Below are positions 18,504 to 27,112 of a stretch of 30,432 bases of DNA, in pieces (the first letter of the stretch is position 1; every line of letters starts with the position of its first letter). Below the pieces are notes generated by a model. It made no database searches. It was not told where the DNA came from and was given only the letters and a program-made list of their open reading frames with translations. Made by a program: the position numbers and the translations under genes. The DNA comes from Willaertia magna (taxonomy: Eukaryota > Heterolobosea > Eutetramitea > Acrasida > Naegleriidae), in the NCBI GenBank assembly GCA_902984215.1, contig CADWAF010001081.1, forward strand, positions 1 to 30,432. The letters are read 5' to 3'.

Positions 18504-20610
18504 CTATTTCCATTCTTTGTTCAAAGTTGGTTCGAATGAAACAAATCCTCTTCTGGATGTGTTATTAGTGGATGTTGTCGTTCTAAGGGAAGGTTGAATA
18601 TCATTACAGTCATTTAAAGAAGTAGGAGAGGGCGTTATGGAAGGAATGGAGAAAGCAAACGAATTAGTCTTTGGTGCAGTCACAGTAATACTATTTTCTG
18701 TGTCACTATACTTATCATTGTATTTTATGTCAGTATAATAATTCTGATATGAGGAGGCGTTAAGAGTAGGAGATGAAGTTTTCTCTATTGCCACAGTAGA
18801 CGTTGTTTTATCACCTGAATCTAAATACGAAGGCGTATACGTTTCATTACTTATAAAAGTATTAGTTTTACTTCCATAGTCATTAGGATTGTATTTTGTA
18901 GAGTAAGTTGGCAAAGAATCAAAACGTGTTGTACCAAACGTCGAACTAGCCTTATCCTTAAGAGATTCTATGAAAAATTCATTCGTTCTTATAGTCTTTT
19001 TTGCGTCAGTTAACTCAGCCTCTTTGGAATCAAGCGATTGCTTTAATGAATTAATTTCAGATTCTTTTTGGTTAATGTATTGCTTTTGACTTTCAATTGC
19101 CTGAATTAATTTTCTTTTCTCTGATTCTCTTTTCATTAAACTTGCTCCTAATTGTTTCATCTTATGCTTCTTTTCAGACAAGTTCTTTTCAAAATTTTCT
19201 CTTAATTCAGCGTAACGTTTTATCATATCCCAACATCTTTTGAGTTCTGCTTGCTTTTCATGATATTCTCTTTCTAAAGCGTCGTATCTAGCCTTAAGTT
19301 CGGTAATCGTTTCTGCTTTGGACATTTCTTGTTGTTCCTTTTCTTTTATAACTTCATTTAATGTCATTAAAGACATTCCCTTTTCTTTCATTATTTCTTC
19401 TTTTAACTGTACCTTAGTTTCTAACTCTCTTATCTTCTTTTCATGCTCAAATTTTATGGTATCTAGCTTTCTATTTTCCTCTCTCAATTTTGTTACCTCT
19501 TCATGATAAGATTTATTTTCATTTTCAAATTGAGATAGCCTTGTATTTAGCTCTCTTGATTTACTTTCTAGCTCAAACTTTGCGGCCAGTAACTCTTTGT
19601 TTTGAGACATGTATTCCTCAATTCTTTGGGATAAGGTTTTTATCTAAATGTCACATTAGAAAATGACTAACGAAGAAGATTTTTACTTACTTGTAAGTGA
19701 TATTTCTCTTCTATCATTCGTTTTTCATCTTCATGTCTTGATTGATTTCTGTGAAGTTCTTCTATATGTTTTTCTTTCGTTCTAGTAATTTCTTCTTTTA
19801 ATTTATAAGTGGCACTCGTTACTTCTTTGTCCAATCTCATGGCTAATTCTTGATTCTCTATTCTAAGTCCTTCAATGGTTTTTTCAGAAGAAGTAATATT
19901 ATTTTGAAGCTCAAATTCTGAATGTTCTAATTGTTTTTCTAACTCTTGAGCTTTTTGTTTCCACATCTTTAACTCTTCTGCCAAGTACTCTTTCTTTTGG
20001 TCACTGCTTCCTTCTACCAATTCTAAATGAAATTTAGAGTTTTCACTAAATGTATCAGAATAAATAATTTCAAGAATTGCCTTAGTTTTGTTTTGAATAC
20101 TTAGTTTTATACACCAACTTTTTTTGTTAAAATTGAAAGTAATAACCATACTTACTCTTGCTTATTTTCTTGATAAGAATGAGAACACATCTCAAACATT
20201 TGTTCTAAATGTGAGGCAAATTGTGAAAAATCTGTTTTCAATCTTTGCAAGGCTTTTAAATTTCTATATACTGTCTCGTCAATTTGGGAAGTGTATAAAA
20301 AAAATAAATCTGATTCATCTGTTAAGGTAAATATTAACGAATTTACATTGGATATAGGGTTCATTGTTGTAGGTGATATAGTTGTTTTCTTATTGGTCGT
20401 TAAAGAATTTAAGGAAAACTTAGACGAACCAATAGATGAATTTCCAGCGGTTGAGATAGAACTGATTGTATTTGCAGCACCAGTAATCGTTACCTTAATC
20501 ATATATAACTTAGCCTCCGCATCTCCATTTTGTCCCGAGTCCTTGAATACATAAATTGGTAGCGTTTGTTCAAAAAGTGGTTGGTACTGTTCTTTTGTTT
20601 TTTGATTCAT
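18504..20610 (-). CDS. SAS6: Spindle assembly abnormal protein 6 (centriole cartwheel)
   Basis: Three exons (20610-20156, 20117-19691, 19643-18504), with introns of only 38 and 47 bases, give 673 residues (human SASS6 has 657). SAS-6 builds the ninefold cartwheel of centrioles and basal bodies. The N-terminal head contains the family block FTLTDESDLFFLY (94-106) and continues through YRNLKALQRLKTDFSQF; after junction 1 come WCIKLSIQNKTKAI and DQKKEYLAEELK, as in the head's second half. A long coiled coil occupies ~200-430, then a Ser/Thr-rich disordered tail. A Ser/Thr-rich insertion at ~47-90 lies inside the head. I start at the ATG at 20610, after a nine-A run: the ATG at 20655 would translate the E2F-type site at 20627-20639 and adds no homology. 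The CAP-G stop is 53 bases upstream. Confidence 0.9.
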
Positions 20611-20626
20611 TTTTTTTTGAATTAAA

Positions 20627-20639
20627 TTTTGGCGGCAAG
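20627..20639 (+). promoter_or_regulatory. E2F/DP-type site upstream of SAS-6
   Basis: TTTTGGCGGCAAG lies 17-29 bases before the SAS-6 start (20610, - strand), inside the 53-base gap after the CAP-G stop. The core TTTGGCGG matches the E2F/DP consensus and the sites of CAP-G, LSM8 and the KEN-box gene. Confidence 0.55.
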
Positions 20640-20663
20640 TTTGAATTACAAACATAACGTTCT

Positions 20664-23600
20664 TTATTCGCTATCTGAAGGCGCGCCTTCTAATAATTCT
20701 GAAATTTCATCAGTCAATTCTTGAACAGTAGATTTTCTTTGAGCAAGGGGAGTAGAGAAAGTAGTCTTCTTATTCTTTAGTTTACTCTTAAATTCATCAC
20801 TACCTAAAATACTATCTTCTTCGTCAGTATCCTCACTGTCATATTGTACAGCACTTCTTCTTCTTGAAGGGGTTGATTTAGAAGGAGTTGGTGTCATTGT
20901 TTTAACTCGTTTGGTACTTGAAGATTTCTTTGAAGATGATGAAGGTGTTCTTATTAAATCATTTAAGTTCTTTGAAGGTGTTGGAGTTTTAACAGACAAA
21001 TCCATCTCGTCATCGCTAAGCAAGGTTTCATGTTTGATAGGAGTTCTTGTCTTTGTGGTCAACCTTGGTGTTTTTTCTTCTCCAATTTCAATTAATTGAA
21101 TTTCAGGAACCATTCCTTTTTCTCCAACTACAGGTTTCTTTTTAATGTGTTTTTTATGAGGGGTAGCTGTTTTCTCTATGACAACCTCCTCTAGCTCGTC
21201 ACGGAAAACATCTTTCTCAATAGTTACCTCTTCTAACTCAGTCTCTATTTCTTGTAACAATTCAGTATCATTCTCTACATTTTCTTCTTCTTCTTCCTCT
21301 TCTTCAGTTTGTTTGTTATTTGACGCATCATCCTTTAAAAATTGTTTAAGGACAGCTAAAAACTTTTCTAGAGATTTAGCTGTTGTCTTATTGTCAACTG
21401 TAGCTATAACTCTAGTAATTAAGATCACCAACTTTTTAATATGTGTCTTATTTGTGCTATATATAGACATATTGGAAAATTGCTTGCAATAAATAGCAGC
21501 TTCTTTGCTTGATGGATCTGAAAGTATTTCATATGCGAGTTGAATAGCAAATTGTTCATGTAAAAGGAGTTGATCTACTTTAGTGGACTCTTTTACTTTC
21601 TTAGGGAAATTCTCAGCATTAGTAAGATAAATTAAATACTGAACTAAGGTTTGTAAATTAACCATAGATAAAAGGGAATCCTTGTCACTATATACTACAC
21701 GTCTTAAGGTTTTAATTGCAATGGAAGAAATGATTTTTGCACTTGAAATATTACCAAATGCGTAAGCAGGTAAAAACACTGAAAGACATTGTCTTAATCT
21801 TTCATCTCCTTCAGTTGCTTCATTAAACAAAAGTAAAATTAAGTCAGATATTATACCTCCTGCTTGAACTTCATTTACATTTCTTGTTAAAAGTAATTTA
21901 GCAAAACCTTCCACTGCTGTAGTTCTCACTGTTCTATTGTTATCCTTCAAACAGTTTCTTAGATTCAATAATAAAACATCCACTGTACCCAAATCTTCAC
22001 TTGAGAAAAGTTTGGTAACAGGATGAATAAAAAGTACGTCGAAAATAGACTCTAGAATGGCATTTAAGCATTCGTGATCTTTCTCTGAAATCAATAATTC
22101 CATTAATTTGTTTATGTGAGTTTTTGAAGTTTCTAAATGTAATGCACAAAATTGTCCTAATAATTTGTAAGAAAATGATCTTACTAAACTATTTTCATGC
22201 TTTGATGTTTGAAGTACAAGACTATCAAATAAGTAAATAAATTGTGAAATATCTATTGTTAGTGGCGACTCTAAAATAAAGTGAGAAGTAACTTGCAGTG
22301 CTCTTAACCAAAAGCCTGCTTCTTCATTAATCTCAACAATATTTGGATTGATAGAAGCAGATAAACGTTCTATGTCTTCAGTGTGTTGTTTTACTAGATT
22401 TTCTTTTTCCATAACTTTTGATTGAAGAGCTTGTGCCTTACTAAAATCTTTTTCATCAACAGCCTTACGTAAATCAGAGTTTAATTTTCTAATCTCTTTT
22501 GTCAATATCTTTTTTTCCTTAGATAATGTGGAAATCTTTTGTTCTTTTTCATTTGCAATTCTTTTCTTTTCTTCTTCAGTAAGTTGTTCAGAAGAAATTT
22601 GAGTTGCAGTTCTTCTAAGAACATCAACGCTGTTCAAAACAGTGGATTGGAAATCTTCATGAATAGGTAAAACAACTCTTAATGTTTTAATAATATCTGA
22701 AACAAAATCTTCTGGGTCCTCAAATGCACCTAGCATGTGCCCCAAAAGTACAGACATGTTTCTTCTACCTACTTCGTCACTGTAATCTAAACATCTAGAT
22801 AAAATAATTATTTGAGAAACAATAAATTCTTGTCTTTGACCTATATAATGGATCAATAAATGTACAATATCTGTTATTGAAGGAGGTAAATATTCCTCCA
22901 TAGATTCTTTCTTTTTCTTTAAGTATTGAATCTTTACTCTCCAGAATAAAGAAATTTCAGGAGTTAATTGATTGAAATCCAACTTTGGCTCTGTTATTTG
23001 AATATTTTCACAGTCCAATATTATATTAATAATATTTTCAACAGCCTCAACATATTCAACTACATCAAGACATTGTAAAAACTTAATTACATCATTATCA
23101 AAGGCACTTAACCATTCTTTTATAATTAAATCTTCAACTAGTGACTTAACACTCTTTGAACGATCACTTAACCCTTCTTTAATTAAAGAAACTCTTTGTA
23201 AAATCGTCAATTTCTTAATATTGATTGATTTAAATACCTTTTCATAAGCAGCACATCTAACATCTTCCTTTATATCTCTTGTTCTTTCTATTACATGAAC
23301 TAAGTTTGTTTTTGAAAGGAAAATTCGTTGTATAGCTTCTTTTCTTACATCTTTATTGGAATCTGTACTCATTAACCTTGCGAATTCAGAAGAAATGTCA
23401 TCATCTTTGTCAGATGGGTCCTGTAATTTTTCTAAAGCGATAATGGCCATCTGTCTCACCAAAGGAATTTTATCTTTTAATCTTGGGAGAAAAGCCTTTT
23501 TTAATTCAACAACAAGATTGTCATCAGGATCAAACTCATCTGGTAATGTTTGTAAAATACTTCCCACTATTTGTGCAACTCTAAAACGAATTGCTTTATC

Positions 23601-24035
23601 TTTCGCATTAGCATATCGCACAATACTATGTATAAAATCGACAGCAAATTCACCATCTTCTTCTTCCAATACTTTATCTTGATTTTTTATTTTAGTGTCT
23701 GCTAAACAATAGTTTGCAACAAATTTTACTATTCTTTCAACTACTACTTCTCTTTTGAAAACTAAAAGTACAGGATGAATTAATTGGAAAAATCTATCCA
23801 AAAATTTATCATAATCATCTTTCTGTAATTTTTGAAGACTTTGAATGCATTTCTTTTGAACGGCCGAAGACATTTGAGCTTTATTAAATTGTTTAGCCAT
23901 AGATTCTAGAAATTTGTCTTCCCGTGAAACTTTCTTCTTTTTAGTTTGAGGTTCAGTTTCATTCACATCATTCTTCTTTTTACTACTAGTTGTACTTTTC
24001 TTTTTGGTCTCTTTGGAAGAACTTTTGGTTGGCAT
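20664..24035 (-). CDS. Condensin complex subunit 3 (CAP-G)
   Basis: A single-exon protein of 1123 residues (human NCAPG has 1015). Residues ~40-860 are HEAT repeats; the best-matched blocks are KDKAIRFRVAQIVGSILQTL, RLKDKIPLVRQMAIIALEKL, ERTRDIKEDVRCAAYEKVF and LSDRSKSVKSLVEDLI, in the order found in CAP-G. A charged coiled-coil insertion sits near 480-560. The last ~170 residues are disordered with many TP and SP sites (TPHKK, KTRTP, VKTPTPSK, IRTPSSS, TMTPTPSK, STPLAQ), suiting control by CDK. CAP-G is a kleisin-binding HEAT subunit of condensin, which compacts mitotic chromosomes. I start at the ATG at 24035; the frame extends upstream only to a TTG at 24137 and would translate the two E2F-type sites. 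SAS-6 follows 53 bases after the stop. Confidence 0.92.
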   Translation of the reverse strand: MPTKSSSKETKKKSTTSSKKKNDVNETEPQTKKKKVSREDKFLESMAKQFNKAQMSSAVQKKCIQSLQKLQKDDYDKFLDRFFQLIHPVLLVFKREVVVERIVKFVANYCLADTKIKNQDKVLEEEDGEFAVDFIHSIVRYANAKDKAIRFRVAQIVGSILQTLPDEFDPDDNLVVELKKAFLPRLKDKIPLVRQMAIIALEKLQDPSDKDDDISSEFARLMSTDSNKDVRKEAIQRIFLSKTNLVHVIERTRDIKEDVRCAAYEKVFKSINIKKLTILQRVSLIKEGLSDRSKSVKSLVEDLIIKEWLSAFDNDVIKFLQCLDVVEYVEAVENIINIILDCENIQITEPKLDFNQLTPEISLFWRVKIQYLKKKKESMEEYLPPSITDIVHLLIHYIGQRQEFIVSQIIILSRCLDYSDEVGRRNMSVLLGHMLGAFEDPEDFVSDIIKTLRVVLPIHEDFQSTVLNSVDVLRRTATQISSEQLTEEEKKRIANEKEQKISTLSKEKKILTKEIRKLNSDLRKAVDEKDFSKAQALQSKVMEKENLVKQHTEDIERLSASINPNIVEINEEAGFWLRALQVTSHFILESPLTIDISQFIYLFDSLVLQTSKHENSLVRSFSYKLLGQFCALHLETSKTHINKLMELLISEKDHECLNAILESIFDVLFIHPVTKLFSSEDLGTVDVLLLNLRNCLKDNNRTVRTTAVEGFAKLLLTRNVNEVQAGGIISDLILLLFNEATEGDERLRQCLSVFLPAYAFGNISSAKIISSIAIKTLRRVVYSDKDSLLSMVNLQTLVQYLIYLTNAENFPKKVKESTKVDQLLLHEQFAIQLAYEILSDPSSKEAAIYCKQFSNMSIYSTNKTHIKKLVILITRVIATVDNKTTAKSLEKFLAVLKQFLKDDASNNKQTEEEEEEEENVENDTELLQEIETELEEVTIEKDVFRDELEEVVIEKTATPHKKHIKKKPVVGEKGMVPEIQLIEIGEEKTPRLTTKTRTPIKHETLLSDDEMDLSVKTPTPSKNLNDLIRTPSSSSKKSSSTKRVKTMTPTPSKSTPSRRRSAVQYDSEDTDEEDSILGSDEFKSKLKNKKTTFSTPLAQRKSTVQELTDEISELLEGAPSDSE

Positions 24036-24074
24036 TTGTTTGAATTTTTTTGAAAATTTTATGAAAAAACGAAA

Positions 24075-24085
24075 TTTGGCGGCAA
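24075..24085 (+). promoter_or_regulatory. E2F/DP-type site 1 upstream of CAP-G
   Basis: TTTGGCGGCAA lies 40 bases before the CAP-G start codon (24035, - strand). It has the same core and flank as the SAS-6 site. Confidence 0.55.
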
Positions 24086-24097
24086 CGGAAACAAATA

Positions 24098-24106
24098 TTT
24101 GGCGCC
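24098..24106 (+). promoter_or_regulatory. E2F/DP-type site 2 upstream of CAP-G
   Basis: TTTGGCGCC, 13 bases beyond site 1 and 63 bases before the CAP-G start, matches the TTTSSCGC form of the E2F consensus. Two sites about 23 bases apart would place two dimers roughly two helical turns apart on one face. Confidence 0.55.
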
Positions 24107-24419
24107 ATTGAACTCTAACGCAATACAAAAGAGACAAAATGAAATACCAAAAACAAAAATAACCTCAAAAAAACTAAACAAATCCAAACACTGAACTAAG
24201 CTCTGTAAACCACTTTTGTATTTAATCTATTTATTCCGTTTGTACAGATTGAAGTAGTTGTATTTCATATGAGTATTCCTTCCTAATAATTTATAAACCT
24301 TTCTGTTAATATTACCACCTTTAAGTTATTACTAAAATCCTTCAACCTTAATAATTTTGTATTTAAATTTTGTATTATAATTTACCCTATATTTAATTTA
24401 TCTATTTAATATACTCATC

Positions 24420-25350
24420 ATGCTATTTGATTATAGATATATCTCGGCACCGCACGATGCTATGCCTTCTTATCCACACCACCATATACCACATCATCCA
24501 TATGGTGATCATCATCAACCGATATATTATGTAGAAGAGTACTATCCACATCCAGCCTTAATGAGAAATGAACATCCAAACAATATCAATAGACCAACCA
24601 CTTATAATAGAGGCTTGTATAACCGAAACGTTAGCCTTAATTTTGAAGAAAGAGATAGTAGTACGCCTTCTCCAACCTATTCAACACCTGAAAGAAGCCT
24701 TAATACAGGTAGTTCTTTCCCATTAGTATCGTCTAACATGAATTCCCGAGTTGAGGAAAGTAAAAGTATTTCCCCAACAAACAGTACATCATTTTGTTGT
24801 ACCCACCACAGCCATGCCCAACCTTCATTTACAGATGTTAATACTTCTTATAATCTTCAAACCTTTGCAAACAGCACTGGTTTTAACGACATTGTAGTAC
24901 ATGTCAACACTAACCAACAACAAACAAATGATAGTCAAGCCTCTTTTAATGGTAAAGACAGATATAAGACAGAACTATGTAGATCGTGGGAAGAAACAGG
25001 ACAATGTCGTTATGGTGACAAATGTCAGTTTGCTCATGGTAGAAACGAATTAAGAATGGTTACAAGACATCATAAGGTAAGTATTACTCATTTAAGATTT
25101 TTCTCTAAGTAAGTTCAAATAGTATAAGAGTGAATTATGTAACAATTATCATTATGAGGGAACTTGTATGTATGGAACTAGATGTTGTTTCATTCACTCT
25201 ATAGATGAAACACTAATTGGAAGAGCTTTAAGTCAAAACATTGACCTTGTTCCAATTAAAAAAACTAAACGTTTGCCAGTTTTCGAAAAACTTACCCCAA
25301 GTTGTAGTAATTTGCATCCGTTTTACCACCAATCAAATGTGCACCATTAA
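24420..25350 (+). CDS. Tandem CCCH zinc finger protein, tristetraprolin (ZFP36)-like
   Basis: Two exons, 24420-25076 and 25123-25350, with a 46-base intron, give 294 residues. The intron falls exactly between the two fingers. Finger 1 is YKTELC...C...C...H with C187, C196, C202, H206; finger 2 is YKSELC...C...C...H with C225, C234, C240, H244. Both have the C-x8-C-x5-C-x3-H spacing and the YK(T/S)EL lead-in of the TTP family, which binds AU-rich elements in mRNA 3' UTRs and recruits the deadenylase. The N-terminal ~180 residues are rich in His, Tyr, Pro, Ser and Asn and probably disordered; the ~50 residues after finger 2 hold no known motif. Target specificity and effect on mRNA are inferred from the family. 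Confidence 0.92.
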
Positions 25351-25552
25351 TTGAATGCTAATATTTAATTCAACAATCGGTGACATTACAAAATCAACCA
25401 CTACTAATTTATTAGTATCCTTTTATCTTTTTGTACTTTAACATTAACTAATTTATAGCACAATGTGAAATAATTTCCATTGGAAAATCTATTTCATAAT
25501 TGTCAATTATTATTTATTGTCCCTAATTATTTATACTAATAAAACTACAAAT

Positions 25553-25945
25553 TTATTGTTTATTTTTTGAGTATGCAAGTTCTTTTGTTCCATCACTATA
25601 GTGATATTCAAATATTGGACCAACATCATCTTTACCAGTAGCTTTTTCTTCATAGTAATGTTTAACTCTAAAGTCTACTGCTGGATTAAATTTATTCATA
25701 TCTTTTCCGAAAGCTTTAAATCCGTAATATGTAGCAACAGGGATGAAAGGAGCTTTAAAAAATTTATTTATCGGATATCAATAATAATTAATAAAAAATA
25801 TGCTTCTCTTTTTATACAAACCTATTATAAAGAAAACAAGAGGATAGAAAGCACCAGGTTCGTTAGATTCAAAACTTCTCCATCCTTTAGATAAAGCAAC
25901 AGGATCTTTAAATTGTTTTAGTGTTGCAGCTAATTTTTGTCTCAT
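25553..25945 (-). CDS. Small single-pass membrane protein, 107 aa
   Basis: Two exons, 25945-25822 and 25752-25553, joined across a 69-base GTTTGT...AAAG intron, give 107 residues. The start ATG follows a five-A run. The protein has a basic amphipathic start (MRQKLAATLKQFKDPVALSK), one membrane segment formed across the splice site (about 34-52, YPLVFFIIAPFIPVATYYG), and a charged tail (KHYYEEKATGKDD, then IFEYHYSDGTKELAY). This layout fits a small inner-membrane subunit of the mitochondrial respiratory chain or an ATP synthase-type complex, but I do not recognise a family and do not assign one. It is divergent from TRM112 with 51 bases between starts. The frame closes neatly at TAA only after splicing, which supports the intron. 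Confidence 0.75.
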
Positions 25946-25996
25946 TTTTTAATTTTTGAGACCGCCAGAATTTTTTCAAAATTTGTCAAATAAAAA
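25946..25996. promoter_or_regulatory. 51-base bidirectional promoter
   Basis: The entire gap between the start codons of the 107-residue membrane protein (-) and TRM112 (+). It contains one GC-rich patch, ACCGCC (25961-25966; GGCGGT on the other strand), in otherwise A/T sequence. The core resembles the GGCGG of the E2F-type sites but lacks their TTT lead, so I do not count it as one. Confidence 0.5.
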
Positions 25997-26467
25997 ATGA
26001 GAATTTTAACACACAACATGATGTGCTGTCTTAAATGTGACTCTTTTCCTCTAAAAATTGAAGCTACGGAAGTAGAGAATGAAGAACAAGAAGAAAATAA
26101 AGAATTTTTATTAAATATGTTACCTCGTTTAGATTATGATGGTTTAAAATCTGCAGCTAAAGATGTAAGTCCATTACTTTTTTTCGCTAACTAATTATCT
26201 CCCTAACTATCGGAACAAAAACATTATAATTTTTTACTATAAAATTCTAACTAGTTATCTATTGAAGGCTTACCAGAAACTTTACCTGAAAATATTTCCG
26301 AAAATGAAGCAGCACTAAAATCTTTACATAAACTTTTATTAGAAATTCAAATTAAAACTGGTGAATTAGTTTGTCCTAATGAACAATGTGGTAGAAGATA
26401 TCCAATAAAAGAGAGAATTCCAAATATGGTTTTAAGAGATGACGAAGTTAATGATTTAAAGAAATAA
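25997..26467 (+). CDS. TRM112: TRM112-like methyltransferase activator
   Basis: Two exons, 25997-26164 and 26255-26467, with a 90-base intron in phase 0, give 126 residues (human TRMT112 has 125). The opening MRILTHNMMCC and SFPLKIEATEVE match the family start, and the end carries the zinc-knuckle-like CPNEQCGRRYPI and IPNMVL that contact partner enzymes. Cysteines at 10, 11 and 14 with the later CxxxxC pair would form the zinc site seen in yeast Trm112. TRM112 is a small obligate partner that stabilises and activates several methyltransferases acting on tRNA, 18S rRNA and release factor eRF1. It functions in cytosol and nucleus. Its start lies 51 bases from that of a divergent gene. Confidence 0.93.
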
Positions 26468-26624
26468 TTATATTTCTTTTTTATTTGTATATAAAAACTT
26501 TTAATTCAACGAGTTATATTTTATATAATGAATGGACTATATTCTTGTTGTTCATTATAAGCTTTGATATTAATTATCAACAAACACTTACACAAACGTA
26601 ATCTTTCTTGTAAAATTATTTCAC

Positions 26625-26650
26625 AAACGCGTGCGTGTTTATTTTCCCGC
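26625..26650. promoter_or_regulatory. GC-rich near-palindrome plus TTTTCCCGC element
   Basis: AAACGCGTGCGTGTTT (26625-26640) is an imperfect palindrome in AT-rich DNA, and TTTTCCCGC (26642-26650) matches an E2F half-site (TTTCCCGC). They lie just past the 3' end of the 5S gene and 400 bases before the KEN-box gene. Which gene they serve, if any, is not clear. Confidence 0.35.
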
Positions 26651-26687
26651 TCTTTTTTCAAACTACAAAAATGGTATAAAAATAAAA

Positions 26688-26805
26688 ATCTACAGCACTA
26701 CAGGTTCCCGAGAAGTCTCCCATCTCGGTACTAATATAGCCCTACTATGCTTAACTTCTCAAATCGGACGGGATGAGGTGCTTTCACAGTGGTATGGCCG
26801 TAGAT
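26688..26805 (-). rRNA. 5S ribosomal RNA
   Basis: The reverse complement, 118 bases, reads like eukaryotic 5S rRNA from ATCTACGGCCATACCAC to GTGCTGTAGAT. The two ends pair as helix I (AUCUACGGC with GCUGUAGAU, one G-U). The conserved internal blocks of the polymerase III control region are present: AAGTTAAGCATAGTAGGG near the middle and TTAGTACCGAGATGGGAGAC further on, corresponding to box A, the intermediate element and box C bound by TFIIIA. A five-T run on the gene strand marks termination at the 3' end. It is a single gene, not in a tandem array within this window, and no other rRNA gene is near. In Naegleria the large rRNA genes are on an extrachromosomal circle, which would fit a dispersed chromosomal 5S gene. 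Confidence 0.96.
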
Positions 26806-26929
26806 ATTTAATTTTTATTTACAAGCTTGTTGTTTCTGGCCCAGCGAGTTGGGTTTTTCTGTCTGTTTGTTATTTGCGCCATTTTCTTTGACAATAAACG
26901 TTAAACAGCAATAATTTAAAAAAAATAAA

Positions 26930-26940
26930 TTCCCGCCAAA
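26930..26940 (-). promoter_or_regulatory. E2F/DP-type site upstream of the KEN-box gene
   Basis: Read on the - strand the site is TTTGGCGGGAA, the same 11 bases as in the LSM8 promoter. It lies 173 bases before the ATG at 27113 and 118 before the alternative ATG at 27058. A further TTTGCGCC (26873-26880) on the + strand is a weaker match. Confidence 0.55.
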
Positions 26941-27112
26941 TGTTATGAAATAATTAAAACATTAAAAAAAAAGAAATAATACCAGAGTGTTACCCTCTCA
27001 CTTTCAGCAAAACCAATTCATACATTTCCTACTAGCCCAATAACATTAATAATAATAATGGTATGTACAAATATATTTAAACAAAAAGGTCTTAAATACT
27101 AATAACTTAAAG

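Larger units (their letters stand above)
24036..24419. other. Divergent promoter region of CAP-G and the CCCH zinc finger gene
   Basis: The 384-base spacer holds two E2F-type sites close to CAP-G and an AT-rich half (24220-24419) next to the zinc finger gene. No other open frame or RNA gene is evident. Confidence 0.5.
26468..27057. other. Intergenic region holding the 5S rRNA gene and GC-rich elements
   Basis: Apart from the 5S gene this 590-base stretch contains a near-palindrome with a TTTTCCCGC element (26625-26650), a short GC-rich inverted repeat near 26840-26853, and a strong E2F-type site at 26930-26940. An open frame read across the 5S gene is not coding. Confidence 0.5.

Noticed and set aside
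20611..20655. Upstream ATG at 20655 for SAS-6
   Set aside because: It would encode 15 residues without homology across the E2F-type site, while the ATG at 20610 has the A-run context and starts just before the head domain.
24036..24137. Upstream extension of CAP-G
   Set aside because: Begins at TTG and reads through two E2F-type sites; the ATG at 24035 starts a normal Lys/Ser-rich leader.
26631..26891. Open frame across the 5S gene
   Set aside because: It covers the complement of 5S rRNA and begins at a non-ATG codon.
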